Source of the DNA: Streptomyces sp. SID11385
GTDB taxonomy: Bacteria; Actinomycetota; Actinomycetes; Streptomycetales; Streptomycetaceae
Assembly: GCF_010548245.1 (NCBI RefSeq)
Contig: NZ_JAAGLR010001181.1
Span: 1 to 55,574 of the forward strand
DNA length: 55,574 bases
Reading direction: 5' to 3'
Shown here: piece by piece, positions 24,298 to 33,426 of the stretch
Layout of the letters: each line of letters starts with the position of its first letter
Numbering within the stretch: the first letter of the stretch is position 1
The notes under the pieces: generated by a model
Told to the model about the DNA's origin: nothing
Database searches by the model: none
Seen by the model: the letters and a program-made list of their open reading frames with translations, nothing else
Made by a program: the position numbers and the translations under genes

Positions 24298-26988
24298 ATG
24301 AGCGAGCACCGTCGCAAACCGCCGCAGCCGGAAGGCGGCGGACGGGCCGCGGCCCGACGCGCCCGTTCCGGGAATACGGGACGCCGGGCGACGCCCGGTG
24401 GTTCCGCCCCTTCTTCCTCCGCGCACGGCTCAGCCGGTGTGGAGCCGCCGTCCCACGGAGGTGGACGGGCCGAGGCCCGGCGCGCGGCCCAGCGCGGCAA
24501 CGGCGGGCGCAGGCGGGCGGCCCCGGCCGGCGGCCAGGGCGGGGGCAGGCGCGGCGGCCCCCCGGCGAAGAAGCGGTTCATCGACTACCCCCGGGCGGGC
24601 AAGGACGGGGTCGGGCGCTGGCTCCCCTCGTGGAAGCTCGTCACCGGCCTCTTCGTCGCCTTCATAGGCGGAATCATGGGCATCGCGGGCATCGCGTACG
24701 CGATGGTCGAGGTGCCCGACGAGGCGTTGAGCGCGAAGGCGCAGAACAACGTCTACTACTGGGCCGACGGCAGCCAGATGGTCGCCACGGGTGGGGAGAG
24801 CCAGCGCAACCGGCAGATCGTCCCCCTCGACCAGATCGACAAGTCGATGCAGTACGCGGTCATCTCGGCGGAGAACAAGTCCTTCGAGACGGACAGCGGC
24901 GTCGACCCCATGGGTATCGGCCGCGCGCTCTTCAACATGGCCAAGGGCGGTCAGACGCAGGGTGGTTCGACCATCACCCAGCAGTACGTGAAGAACGCCG
25001 TGCTGGACGATCAGGAACAGACCCTGAGCCGCAAGTTCAAGGAACTGTTCATCTCGATCAAGGTGGGCACGACCAAGAGCAAAGACGAGATCATGGCGGG
25101 ATACCTGAACACCGCCTACTACGGCCGCGGTGCCTACGGCATCCAGGCCGCCTCGCGCGCGTACTTCGACAAGGACGCGGTCAATCTCAACGCGAGCGAA
25201 TCGGCGCTTCTGGCGGCTGTCCTCAAGGGCGCCACGTACTACGACCCGGCCGGGGTCGCCTCCGACCATCCGGCGGAGACGACGAAGGAAGCCAACACGG
25301 CCCGCGCCAGGAAGCGCTGGAGCTGGATTCTGGACGAGGAGGTCAAGGACGGCCACCTCAGCCAGACGGAGCGCGCCGAGTACAAGGATCTGCCGAAGAC
25401 GAAGCCCCCGCGGGCGAACAGCGCGCTCGGCGGTCAGGTCGGCTACCTCGTGGAACTCGCCAACTCCTGGGTGACGAGTCACAGCGAGGACACGGGCATC
25501 ACCCAGAACAAGCTGAACCAGGGCGGCTACCGGATCTACACGACCTTCAAGAAGGACCGGGTCAAGGAACTGGAGAAGTCCGTCACCAAGGTCCACGACG
25601 AGCACATCGACCCCGACAAGCGCGAAGAGGACAAACACGTCCAGTTCGGCGGGGCTTCGGTCAACGCCAAGACCGGCGCGATCGAGGCCATCTACGGCGG
25701 TACGGACGCCCTCAAGCACTGGACAAACAACGCCGACGTCACCGGCGCGCAGGTCGGTTCGACCTTCAAGCCGTTCGTGCTCGCCGCCGCGATGGAACAC
25801 GGGGTGCGCGACCCGAAGCTGGGGCCCGATCAGGACGACTCGACGCGTACGCCCGTCTCCCAGATGAGTATCTACAGCGCCAAGAACAAGCTGAAGATCA
25901 AGAAGTACGACGGCACCATCTGGACCGACAAGAACGGTGACCAGTGGCTCCAGACGAATGACGGCGGTGAATCGCCCAACGCGAAGGACAACTACCGCAT
26001 CACCCTTCGCGAGGCGATGCAGCACTCCATCAACTCGGCCTTCGTCCAACTCGGCATGGACGTCGGTCTGGACAAGGTCAAGGACGCCGCCATCAAGGCC
26101 GGCATCCAGGACGGTCCGAACATCTTCGCGAGCAACAACTACCCCTCGTTCTCCCTCGGCACCTCCTCCCCCAGCGCGATCCGCATGGCCGGGGCCTACG
26201 CGACCTTCGCGAACGAGGGGCAGCAGAACGATCCGTACTCGGTGACCAAGGTGGAGAGCGAGAAGGGCACGCTCTTCCAGTACAAGAAGAAGAGCAAGTC
26301 GGCCTTCCCCAAGCCGGTGGCCGACAACGTGACAGACGTGCTCAAGAACGTCGTGGACAAGGGCACCGGTACCTCGGCCGCGATCCCCGGCCGGGCCGTG
26401 GCGGGCAAGACCGGTACGACCGACGGCAACAAGTCCGCCTGGTTCGTCGGCTACACCCCGCAGGTCTCCACCGCGATCGCGATGTTCCGCTTCGACGACG
26501 ACGCGAAGAACAAGCAGCGGAAGTTCGAGGAGATGTACGGCACGGGTGGCGAGACCTCGATCCACGGTGCCTCGTTCCCGGCCGAAATCTGGAAAGACTT
26601 CATGACGCAGGCGCTCAAGAACACGCCGGACGAGGAGTTCCCGAAGCCCGAGAAGATCGGCGAGGTCGTCGAGACCGTCGACGCGCCGCCGTCCCCGAGC
26701 ATGAAGCCCTCGCCGACCGTCACCAAATCGCCCTCGGAGTCGCCCTCGGAGTCGCCCTCGACCGAGGCGCCACCGAGTCCCTCGATGACGGAGACGAAGA
26801 ACACCTGCGCTCCCTTCGACTTCAACTGCCAGCACGGCGGTGACGACGAAGGACCTGGCGGCGGTGAGGACCCCGGTGGTGACAACCAGGGGCCGGGTCA
26901 GACCTCCGGGCCGCCCTCACCCTCGCTGCCCGGTGAAGAAGATCCCGGGGACGGAGACGGGGAAGACAACGGCTGGTTCAAGCCGTGA
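24298..26988 (+). CDS. Class A penicillin-binding protein
   Basis: An 896-residue bifunctional peptidoglycan synthase. A basic Gly/Arg-rich cytoplasmic N-terminus (1-105) precedes one transmembrane helix (GLFVAFIGGIMGIAGIAYAM). The GT51 glycosyltransferase domain has SAENKSFETDSGVDPMGIGR (catalytic Glu) and GGSTITQQYVKN. The transpeptidase domain has S-x-x-K in GSTFKPFVLAAAMEHG (about residue 488), SIN in HSINSAFVQLG, and KTGTTDGNKSAWFVGYTP (about 704). The last 120 residues are a Ser/Pro then Gly/Asp-rich tail. It is orthologous in position to mycobacterial ponA1, being followed by a GT87-like gene and then the rpsF block. ATG 24298 has GAGGAG upstream. Confidence 0.94.
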   Translation: MSEHRRKPPQPEGGGRAAARRARSGNTGRRATPGGSAPSSSAHGSAGVEPPSHGGGRAEARRAAQRGNGGRRRAAPAGGQGGGRRGGPPAKKRFIDYPRAGKDGVGRWLPSWKLVTGLFVAFIGGIMGIAGIAYAMVEVPDEALSAKAQNNVYYWADGSQMVATGGESQRNRQIVPLDQIDKSMQYAVISAENKSFETDSGVDPMGIGRALFNMAKGGQTQGGSTITQQYVKNAVLDDQEQTLSRKFKELFISIKVGTTKSKDEIMAGYLNTAYYGRGAYGIQAASRAYFDKDAVNLNASESALLAAVLKGATYYDPAGVASDHPAETTKEANTARARKRWSWILDEEVKDGHLSQTERAEYKDLPKTKPPRANSALGGQVGYLVELANSWVTSHSEDTGITQNKLNQGGYRIYTTFKKDRVKELEKSVTKVHDEHIDPDKREEDKHVQFGGASVNAKTGAIEAIYGGTDALKHWTNNADVTGAQVGSTFKPFVLAAAMEHGVRDPKLGPDQDDSTRTPVSQMSIYSAKNKLKIKKYDGTIWTDKNGDQWLQTNDGGESPNAKDNYRITLREAMQHSINSAFVQLGMDVGLDKVKDAAIKAGIQDGPNIFASNNYPSFSLGTSSPSAIRMAGAYATFANEGQQNDPYSVTKVESEKGTLFQYKKKSKSAFPKPVADNVTDVLKNVVDKGTGTSAAIPGRAVAGKTGTTDGNKSAWFVGYTPQVSTAIAMFRFDDDAKNKQRKFEEMYGTGGETSIHGASFPAEIWKDFMTQALKNTPDEEFPKPEKIGEVVETVDAPPSPSMKPSPTVTKSPSESPSESPSTEAPPSPSMTETKNTCAPFDFNCQHGGDDEGPGGGEDPGGDNQGPGQTSGPPSPSLPGEEDPGDGDGEDNGWFKP

Positions 26989-26991
26989 CCA

Positions 26992-27029
26992 CGCCGCTCC
27001 GATGTTCCACGTGAAACTTCGGAGCGGCG
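26992..27029 (+). terminator. Hairpin after the PBP gene with an imperfect parS core
   Basis: Arms CGCCGCTCCGA and TCGGAGCGGCG (26992-27002 with 27019-27029) enclose the degenerate parS at 27003-27018. It begins three bases after the stop codon. Confidence 0.6.
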
Positions 27030-27105
27030 GATGTTCCACGTGAAACATCGAGGAACTGGATGTTCCACGTGAAACATCGGTGACTCGGATGTTCCACGTG
27101 AAACA
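27003..27105. other. Array of four variant parS sites after the PBP gene
   Basis: TGTTCCACGTGAAACT lies at 27003-27018. TGTTCCACGTGAAACA lies at 27032-27047, 27061-27076 and 27090-27105. All share the same one-base change (TTCC instead of TTTC) in the same orientation, with start-to-start spacing of 29 bases. Confidence 0.9.
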
Positions 27106-27131
27106 TGGGTGGTACGCCCGAGTCGGGCATA

Positions 27132-27170
27132 CGAGGGCCGCGGTACCGACGTCCGGTACCGCGGCCCTCG
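27132..27170 (+). terminator. Strong hairpin between the PBP and GT87 genes
   Basis: A perfect 17-bp stem (27132-27148 with 27154-27170), arm CGAGGGCCGCGGTACCG, with a five-base loop. It lies after the parS array and before the next start. Confidence 0.8.
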
Positions 27171-27237
27171 CCGTCTTCCGGCCTCGCGTGGTGTTCCCCG
27201 CACCCGCCGCTCAGGGACGTACGGCAGGATGGCCGTC

Positions 27238-28731
27238 ATGACGAGTACCCGCGTGCAGCAGTCCGGGCCGGTGCTACCCACCGAGGAGGACGCCGTCGCC
27301 GCCGAGGGCAGCGAACTGCTCGGCGGCCCGGTGGGGCGTCATGCCCTGCTCGGCTCCACGTGGTGGACGCCGGTACGGGTCGTCGCGCTCGTCGCGCTGG
27401 GGCTCTTCGCGCTCGGCATGGTGCAGAAGATCCCCTGCTACAACGGCGGCTGGTTCTTCGGTGCGAACGCCCAGTACACGCACGCCTGCTACTCCGACAT
27501 CCCCCACCTCTTCCAGGGGCGCGGCTTCGCCGACGGGCTCGTCCCCTACTTCGACCGGCTCAACGGCGACATGGAGTACCTGGAGTACCCCGTGCTCACC
27601 GGAGTGTTCATGGAGGTGGCCTCCTGGCTCACCCCGGGCGGGGACGACCTCGTCCACCGTGAGCAGGTCTACTGGCTGGTGAACTCCGGGATGCTCATGA
27701 TCTGCGCGGTGGTCCTCGCCGTGTGCGTCGCCCGCACCCACCGCCGGCGCCCCTGGGACGGCCTGCTCGTCGCCGTCGCCCCCGCCGCCGCGCTCACCGC
27801 CACGATCAACTGGGACCTGCTCGCCGTCGCGCTCACGGCCGTCGCGATGCTCCTGTGGTCCCGCAAGCGCTCCTTCGGCTTCGGCGTCCTGCTGGGGCTC
27901 GCCACCGCCGCGAAGCTCTACCCGGTCCTCCTGCTCGGCCCCGTGCTGCTGCTGTGCTGGCGCACGGGCCGCTGGCGGGAGTTCGGCAGGGCGCTGGGCG
28001 GTACGGCGGCGGCGTGGCTCCTGGTGAACCTTCCCGTCATCCTCCTCGCCCCCGACGGCTGGGCGAAGTTCTACACCTTCAGCCAGGAGCGCGGCGTCGA
28101 CTTCGGTTCGTTCTGGCTCATCCTGTCCCAGCGGCTCAGCTCCCCGCCGAGCACCGACACGATCAACACGCTCGCGACACTGCTCATGGTGCTCGCCTGC
28201 GCCCTCCTCGCCGTGCTGACGCTCACCGCTCCGCGCCGGCCGCGCTTCGCCCAGCTCGCCTTCCTCGTCGTCGCGGCCTTCATCCTCACCAACAAGGTCT
28301 ACTCGCCGCAGTACGTCCTCTGGCTCGTGCCGCTCGCCGCGCTCGCCCGGCCGCGCTGGCGGGACTTCCTCATCTGGCAGGCAGGGGAGGTCCTGTACTT
28401 CCTCGGCATCTGGCTCTACCTCGCCTACACGAGCGGCGGGAAGGGCGCGATGGGGCTCTCCCAGGAGGGCTACCACCTCGCCATCTGCTGCCACCTGCTC
28501 GCCACGGCCTACCTCTGCGCGGTCGTGGTGCGGGACATCCTGCTGCCCGAGCGCGATCCCGTACGCGCCTCCGGCGACGACGACCCGTCGGGCGGAGTCC
28601 TCGACGGGGCACTGGACCGGCACGTGTACGGACGTGCCGCGCGGCCGCCCCAGCACGGCGGCGGGACCTACACGGACTGGGGCAAGAGGCCCGAGGAGCG
28701 GACGGAGCGGTTCGCGGACGAGGAGTCGTAG
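27238..28731 (+). CDS. GT87-type (DUF2029) polyprenol-phosphate-dependent glycosyltransferase
   Basis: A roughly 497-residue membrane protein with about ten helices. After a short cytoplasmic N-terminus come the first helix (VVALVALGLFALGMVQKIPC) and an outer loop (YTHACYSDIPHLFQGRG, FDRLNGDMEYLEYPVLTGVFMEVASWL). The acidic YLEYP motif is typical of GT-C enzymes of this family. Later helices include LATAAKLYPVLLLGPVLLL and NKVYSPQYVLWLVPLAAL, the latter being a DUF2029 signature. The C-terminal 70 residues are cytoplasmic and polar. The family transfers mannose or arabinose from polyprenol phosphate; the acceptor is unknown. I chose ATG 27238, but ATG 27229 is equally possible. The position after the class A PBP mirrors Rv0050-Rv0051. 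Confidence 0.85.
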   Translation: MTSTRVQQSGPVLPTEEDAVAAEGSELLGGPVGRHALLGSTWWTPVRVVALVALGLFALGMVQKIPCYNGGWFFGANAQYTHACYSDIPHLFQGRGFADGLVPYFDRLNGDMEYLEYPVLTGVFMEVASWLTPGGDDLVHREQVYWLVNSGMLMICAVVLAVCVARTHRRRPWDGLLVAVAPAAALTATINWDLLAVALTAVAMLLWSRKRSFGFGVLLGLATAAKLYPVLLLGPVLLLCWRTGRWREFGRALGGTAAAWLLVNLPVILLAPDGWAKFYTFSQERGVDFGSFWLILSQRLSSPPSTDTINTLATLLMVLACALLAVLTLTAPRRPRFAQLAFLVVAAFILTNKVYSPQYVLWLVPLAALARPRWRDFLIWQAGEVLYFLGIWLYLAYTSGGKGAMGLSQEGYHLAICCHLLATAYLCAVVVRDILLPERDPVRASGDDDPSGGVLDGALDRHVYGRAARPPQHGGGTYTDWGKRPEERTERFADEES

Positions 28732-28784
28732 CGCCGGGCCCGCGCGGAACCGCCGCGGGCCGGAGCCGCACGGCGGCAGACGCC

Positions 28785-28836
28785 GTACCCGCGGTCCGTA
28801 CCCGCGGTCCGTACCCGCGGTCCGTACCCGCGGTCC
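28785..28836. repeat. 13-bp tandem repeat, four copies
   Basis: GTACCCGCGGTCC is repeated exactly four times (28785-28797, 28798-28810, 28811-28823, 28824-28836). It lies in the 114-base gap between the convergent GT87 and alanine-racemase-like genes. Each unit contains CCGCGG, so the array can fold into several alternative hairpins. Confidence 0.95.
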
Positions 28837-28845
28837 GGACCGCGC

Positions 28846-29877
28846 TCACTGCTCGACGAGCCGGTCGTACTGCGTCGTGGTGTGCCGCAGGTGCGCCACC
28901 AGTTCCTCGCCCACCTGCGGTTCGGGGGCGTCGGCGGGCACGAAGAGGATCGAGACCTGCATGTGCGGCGGTTCCGCGAACCAGCGCTGCTTGCCGCCGT
29001 GGACGAACGGCGAGAGGTTCCGGTTGACCGTGGCCAGCCCGGCCCGCGCCACGCCCTTCGCGCGCGGCATCACGCCGTGCAGCGCCTTCGGCGCCTCAAG
29101 GCCCACGCCGTGCGAGGTGCCGCCCGCGGCGACGACGAGCCAGCCGTCCGAGGTCGCCTTCTGCTGCCGGTAGCCGAAACGCTCGCCCTTCGCGACCCGC
29201 GTCACGTCGAGGATCGTCCCGCGGTACTGGGTGGCCTCGTGGTCACCGAGCCAGAGCAGGGTCCCGATCCGCGCGCGGAACTTCGTCTGCGGGAACTGCT
29301 GGCTCAGCCGGGCCAGTTCCTCCGCCTTGACGTGGCTCACGTACATCGTGTGGAGCGGCAGCCGTGCCCCGCGCAGCGCGTCCATCCACGCGATGACCTC
29401 CTCCACCGCGTCCGTACCGTCCGTGCGGTCGAGCGGCAGGTGGATCGCGAAGCCCTCCAGGCGCACGTCGTCGATCGCGGTGCCGAGGGCCTGGAGGTCG
29501 CTCCGGGTCACGCCGTGCCGCTTCATCGAGGACATGACCTCGACCATCACGCGCGCGCCCACCAGGGCCCGGACGCCGTCCACCGAGGAGACGGAGCGGA
29601 TGACGCGGTCCGGGAGCGGCACCGGCTCCTCCCCGCGCCGGAACGGGGTGAGGACCAGCAGGTCGCCGCTGAACCAGTCCTTGATCCGCGCGGCCTCGTA
29701 CGTGGTGCCGACGGCGAGCATGTCGGAGCCGAACCGGGTCGCCTCCTCGGCGAGCCGCTCGTGGCCGAAACCGTAGCCATTGCCCTTGCAGACCGGGACG
29801 ATCCCGGGGAACTGTTCGAGGACGTGCTTGTGGTGTGCCCGCCAGCGCGTGGAGTCGACGTAGAGCGTGAGCGCCAT
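28846..29877 (-). CDS. Alanine racemase domain protein (PLP-dependent, fold type III)
   Basis: A 343-residue protein with the alanine-racemase N-terminal barrel. The PLP-binding lysine is in GIVPVCKGNGYGFGHERLA. Other family-like segments are MVEVMSSMKRHGV, IHLPLDRT, FRARIGTLLWLGD and the C-terminal DVTRVAKGERFGYRQ. It is not the canonical Alr: the C-terminal catalytic Tyr region differs from standard alanine racemases, so racemase activity is uncertain. It lies 103 bases downstream of femX on the same strand, suggesting a role with an amino acid used in the peptidoglycan cross-bridge; that link is inference. Confidence 0.8.
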   Translation of the reverse strand: MALTLYVDSTRWRAHHKHVLEQFPGIVPVCKGNGYGFGHERLAEEATRFGSDMLAVGTTYEAARIKDWFSGDLLVLTPFRRGEEPVPLPDRVIRSVSSVDGVRALVGARVMVEVMSSMKRHGVTRSDLQALGTAIDDVRLEGFAIHLPLDRTDGTDAVEEVIAWMDALRGARLPLHTMYVSHVKAEELARLSQQFPQTKFRARIGTLLWLGDHEATQYRGTILDVTRVAKGERFGYRQQKATSDGWLVVAAGGTSHGVGLEAPKALHGVMPRAKGVARAGLATVNRNLSPFVHGGKQRWFAEPPHMQVSILFVPADAPEPQVGEELVAHLRHTTTQYDRLVEQ

Positions 29878-29980
29878 GGCCGGTCCCGGACCTTTCTTCT
29901 AGCTGTGTGGTGCAGGTGGGGGGAGTCGTGCCGCGGGGGAAACCGGCGGGGGACCGGCGCGGCGACGCGGCGAAGGGGGA

Positions 29981-31102
29981 TCAGCGCCGCGACATGTAGA
30001 GGTCGAGCGCCTTGTGCAGCAGCTTGTTGAGCGGGAAGTCCCACTCCCCGAGGTACTCCGCGGCCTCTCCCCCGGTACCCACCTTGAACTGGATGAGGCC
30101 GAAGAGGTGGTCGTTCTCGTCGAGCGAGTCGCTGATGCCGCGCAGGTCGTAGACGCTCGCGCCGAGCGCGTAGGCATCGCGCAGCATCGCCCACTGCATC
30201 GCGTTCGACGGGCGCACCTCACGCCCGATGTTGTCCGAGGCGCCGTACGAGTACCAGACGTGCCCGCCGACGACGAGCATCGTGGCCGCCGAGAGGTTCA
30301 CCCCGTTGTGGCGCGCGAAGTACAGGCGCATCCGGTTGGGGTCCTCGCTGTTCAGCGCCTGCCACATGCGCTCGAAGTACGGCTGCGGGCGGGGCCGGAA
30401 CTTGTCGCGGAGCGCGGTGATCTCGTAGAGGCGCTGCCACTCGCCGAGGTCGTGGTAGCCGCCCCGGACGACCTCCACGCCGGCCTTCTCGGCCTTCTTG
30501 ATGTTGCGCCGCCACAACTGGTTGAAGCCCTTGTGGACCTCCTCCAGCGAGCGCCCCGCGAGCGGCACCTGGAAGACGTAGCGGGGCTGGACGTCGCCGA
30601 AGCCGGCGCCGCCGTCCTCGCCCTGCTGCCAGCCCATCCGGCGCAGCTTGTCGGCGACCTCGAAGGCGCGCGGCTCGATGACGTCCGCCTCGATGTCGCG
30701 CAGCCGCTTCACGTCCGGGTCCTGGATGCCCTGCTTGATCGTCGGCGCCTTCCACCGCCGGATGACGACCGGCGGGCCCATCTTCACCGAGAAGGCGCCC
30801 TGCTTCTTGAGGTGCGTCAGCATCGGCTGGAGCCACTCGTCGAGGTTCGGCGCGTACCAGTTGATGACCGGGCCCTCGGGCAGGTAGGCGAGGTAACGCT
30901 TGATCTTGGGGAGCTGCCGGTAGAGGACGAGCCCGGCGCCGACGAGCTGCCCGGTCTTCTCGTCGATCCAGCCGAGGCTCTCGGAGCGCCACTCCGACTT
31001 CACGTCTGCCCAGGCGGGGACCTGCATGTGGCTGGCCGCGGGCAGGCTCTGGATGAAGGCCAGATGGTGCTCGCGGCTGATGGTCCTCAGGGTCAGGCTC
31101 AT
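29981..31102 (-). CDS. femX: FemX-type lipid II glycyltransferase
   Basis: A 373-residue FemABX protein. These enzymes use glycyl-tRNA to add the first interpeptide-bridge residue to lipid II at the membrane surface. Two GNAT-like subdomains are visible, with family segments QVPAWADVKSEW, YLPEGPVINW, KGFNQLWRRNIKKAEKAGVEV and MLVVGGHVWYSYGASD. SNAMQWAMLRDAYALGASVYDLRGI is the FemAB signature. It ends FPLNKLLHKALDLYMSRR. The corresponding S. coelicolor gene near the rpsF operon has been described as the essential femX. It is upstream of the racemase-like gene. Confidence 0.92.
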   Translation of the reverse strand: MSLTLRTISREHHLAFIQSLPAASHMQVPAWADVKSEWRSESLGWIDEKTGQLVGAGLVLYRQLPKIKRYLAYLPEGPVINWYAPNLDEWLQPMLTHLKKQGAFSVKMGPPVVIRRWKAPTIKQGIQDPDVKRLRDIEADVIEPRAFEVADKLRRMGWQQGEDGGAGFGDVQPRYVFQVPLAGRSLEEVHKGFNQLWRRNIKKAEKAGVEVVRGGYHDLGEWQRLYEITALRDKFRPRPQPYFERMWQALNSEDPNRMRLYFARHNGVNLSAATMLVVGGHVWYSYGASDNIGREVRPSNAMQWAMLRDAYALGASVYDLRGISDSLDENDHLFGLIQFKVGTGGEAAEYLGEWDFPLNKLLHKALDLYMSRR

Positions 31103-31559
31103 TCGGGGCGCTCCTCGGGCTGGTGTGTCCCCATCGGTACAGGGCTCCGGCTCTCGCGCCGAAGCCTACTGCGCCTGTCCGGGGCGCTCACTGGGCCGTA
31201 CCGCTCGCCGGGGCGGGTGCGGAAGCGGTGATATGGCCAGGCGGGGACTCCGACAGGGCGGCGCGCGCTGCTCCAGCCGGGCGACGCGGAGAAGGGACGG
31301 GTCCGTCCGTAGCGGGCAGAGCAGGGCTTTTCATGCGGAGACGGGGCGCTCTACGTCGTACGGGAAGCGGGGACGGCGGTGCTGCGGACGGAGGCGTGGT
31401 GGGCGGGACGGCGGTACGCGAGCGGGGTGGACGTCGTTCGTGGCGGCAGCCCCGCGGCCCGTGGCGCCGGGGCTCCGCCGCTGGTGAGCGGGCGGATTCC
31501 GGCGCCACGGGCCGTTCGGCTCGGGCGGTGGGTCGCGGTGCGGTGGCCGCTGGTGGTGC
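31103..31559. other. femX upstream region without a recognisable gene
   Basis: 457 bases lie between the femX start and the end of the next minus-strand gene. A minus-strand frame at 31188-31508 is Pro/Arg/Ala-rich without a ribosome binding site and looks like G+C background. The femX promoter must lie at the left end; I see no clear operator. Confidence 0.6.
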
Positions 31560-31892
31560 TCAGCCGCCGATCACGCCGCCGAAGAGGCCGCCGTGGGCCA
31601 TGCCGACGAGGAGGCCGACTCCCGCGGCGCCCATGCCGATGATCAGGCCGAAGCGTTCCCGGGTGGTGACGGAGATGTACTGCCCCCAGCCACCGACCGC
31701 GAGGCCGACGAGCCCCGCCCAGGAGCTGAGCAGGTGGAAGCTGTGGAAGAAGGACGAGATGAAGGCCAGGAACCCCAGCACGAGTGTGAGTGCGGTGAGG
31801 GTGTTCTGGAGGGGGTGTGGCCGTCCGTCTCCGGAGACGAGCGAGTTCGCAGAGGGCTGATGTGCGGACGGGGGACGTATTGCCTGTGCCAT
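31560..31892 (-). CDS. Small conserved membrane protein
   Basis: A 110-residue protein with a polar N-terminus (1-28) and three hydrophobic helices ([56 protein letters not shown]), ending [10 protein letters not shown]. Streptomycetes commonly carry such a gene between femX and rpsF, but its function is unknown. CAGGAGGTGCCCG upstream is a good ribosome binding site for the ATG. It is divergent from rpsF. Confidence 0.8.
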   Translation of the reverse strand: MAQAIRPPSAHQPSANSLVSGDGRPHPLQNTLTALTLVLGFLAFISSFFHSFHLLSSWAGLVGLAVGGWGQYISVTTRERFGLIIGMGAAGVGLLVGMAHGGLFGGVIGG

Positions 31893-32113
31893 CGGGCACC
31901 TCCTGACGGGACCGGTGCCCTGTAGCGCCGGTCACATCCGTTCTGTACAGATTGCGTCCCCTCGCGGCCGGATTTCAACCGGAAGCCGGTGTGCGGGTAC
32001 TGTGTACCGTCTGCGCCGGTGTCTGTCCGGTCACCCGAACGGGTCCTCCTCCTCGGCGGAGGGCGCGTTGTCAGTGGGGCCCAGTACCGTCGCTACGCAT
32101 GAACAACCCTCCT

Positions 32114-32152
32114 GCCACGGATTGTCCGTGGCCGCTGAGTCCGAAGGAGGTG
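32114..32152 (+). promoter_or_regulatory. Possible S6:S18 autoregulatory leader of rpsF
   Basis: A hairpin GCCACGG / CCGTGGC (32114-32120 with 32126-32132, loop ATTGT) is followed by CCG-containing sequence and a very strong ribosome binding site AAGGAGGTG (32144-32152). In many bacteria the S6:S18 complex binds a CCG-bearing leader hairpin before rpsF. The match here is suggestive only. Confidence 0.35.
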
Positions 32153-32160
32153 GGTTACCT

Positions 32161-32451
32161 ATGCGTCACTACGAGGTGATGGTGATCCTCGACCCCGATC
32201 TGGAAGAGCGCTCTGTCGCTCCCCTGATCGAGAGCTTCCTCTCCGTGGTCCGTGAGGCCGACGGAAAGGTCGAGAAGGTCGACACCTGGGGCCGTCGTCG
32301 TCTGTCCTACGAGATCAACAAGAAGCCCGAGGGGATCTACTCGGTCATCGACCTCCAGGCCGAGCCCGCGGTCATCAAGGAGCTCGACCGTCAGATGAAT
32401 CTGAACGAGTCGGTCCTCCGGACCAAGGTCCTCCGTCCCGAGACCCACTGA
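32161..32451 (+). CDS. rpsF: 30S ribosomal protein S6
   Basis: A 96-residue protein of the small subunit that pairs with S18. The sequence [20 protein letters not shown], then [23 protein letters not shown] and [34 protein letters not shown], is the S6 fold. ATG 32161 sits nine bases after AAGGAGGTG, which decides the start over the longer open frame. It is the first gene of the rpsF-ssb-rpsR-rplI operon. Confidence 0.97.
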   Translation: MRHYEVMVILDPDLEERSVAPLIESFLSVVREADGKVEKVDTWGRRRLSYEINKKPEGIYSVIDLQAEPAVIKELDRQMNLNESVLRTKVLRPETH

Positions 32452-32528
32452 GCGCTCTGGCTCAGGGACTCGCGGACGTCGAGTAGCCACGTACCCGCCA
32501 GAGCACATTCCGCCGAGAGGTACATCCC

Positions 32529-33116
32529 ATGGCAGGCGAGACCGTCATCACGGTCGTCGGCAATCTTGTCGACGACCCGGAGCTGCGCTTCACCCAGTCC
32601 GGTGCGGCCGTCGCGAAGTTCCGCGTCGCGTCCACCCCGCGCACCTTCGACCGGCAGACCAACGAGTGGAAGGACGGCGAAAGCCTCTTCCTCACGTGCT
32701 CGGTCTGGCGGCAGGCCGCGGAGAACGTCGCGGAGTCGCTTCAGCGCGGCACCCGCGTCATCGTTCAGGGCCGGTTGAAGCAGCGGTCCTACGAGGACCG
32801 TGAAGGCATCAAGCGCACGGTCTACGAGCTGGACGTCGACGAGGTCGGCGCCAGCCTGCGCAATGCCACCGCCAAGGTCACCAAGACCAGCGGCGGGGGC
32901 GGGCGCGGCGGCCAGGGAGGCTACGGCGGAGGCCCGCAGGACGGCGGCTGGGGATCGAACCCCGGCGGCGGTCAGCAGCAGCCCCAGCAGGGCGGCGGCG
33001 GTGCACCCGCCGGCGACCCCTGGGCCACCGGTGCTCCCTCCGGCGGAGGGCAGCAGGGCGGCGGCGGCTGGGGCGGGAACTCCGGCGGCGGCTACTCGGA
33101 CGAGCCCCCCTTCTAG
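32529..33116 (+). CDS. ssb: Single-stranded DNA-binding protein
   Basis: A 195-residue SSB. The OB fold occupies residues 1-115 ([78 protein letters not shown]). A flexible Gly/Gln-rich linker with repeated GGG units leads to the acidic C-terminal tip SDEPPF, which binds replication partners. As the SSB encoded between S6 and S18, it is the essential replicative SSB. It lies 77 bases after rpsF; GAGAGG precedes the ATG. Confidence 0.97.
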   Translation: MAGETVITVVGNLVDDPELRFTQSGAAVAKFRVASTPRTFDRQTNEWKDGESLFLTCSVWRQAAENVAESLQRGTRVIVQGRLKQRSYEDREGIKRTVYELDVDEVGASLRNATAKVTKTSGGGGRGGQGGYGGGPQDGGWGSNPGGGQQQPQQGGGGAPAGDPWATGAPSGGGQQGGGGWGGNSGGGYSDEPPF

Positions 33117-33172
33117 GGCCTTCGGGTCCTGGGGTGGGCCTTCCCACTTCTTGATCACACAGGAGAAACACC

Positions 33173-33409
33173 ATGGCGAAGCCGCCTGTGCGCAAGCCTA
33201 AGAAGAAGGTCTGCGCATTCTGCAAGGACAAGGTCACGTACGTGGACTACAAGGACACGAACATGCTGCGGAAGTACATTTCCGACCGCGGCAAGATCCG
33301 TGCCCGCCGCGTGACCGGCAACTGCACCCAGCACCAGCGCGATGTCGCCACGGCCGTGAAGAACAGCCGTGAGATGGCGCTGCTGCCCTACACGTCCACC
33401 GCGCGCTGA
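33173..33409 (+). CDS. rpsR: 30S ribosomal protein S18, zinc-cysteine form
   Basis: A 78-residue protein with [20 protein letters not shown] and [31 protein letters not shown]. The CxxC near the N-terminus together with the later Cys and His indicates the zinc-binding (C+) version. Streptomycetes usually also carry a cysteine-free S18 elsewhere for zinc starvation. It binds S6 in the platform of the small subunit. CAGGAGAAA upstream is the ribosome binding site. Confidence 0.97.
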   Translation: MAKPPVRKPKKKVCAFCKDKVTYVDYKDTNMLRKYISDRGKIRARRVTGNCTQHQRDVATAVKNSREMALLPYTSTAR

Positions 33410-33426
33410 GAGAGGGTGACCATCGC

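Noticed and set aside
28785..28836. Possible CRISPR-like repeat array
   Set aside because: The units are directly adjacent with no spacers, and no cas gene is present.
31188..31508. 106-codon minus-strand frame upstream of femX
   Set aside because: Pro/Arg/Ala-rich, no ribosome binding site, no recognisable fold; treated as intergenic.
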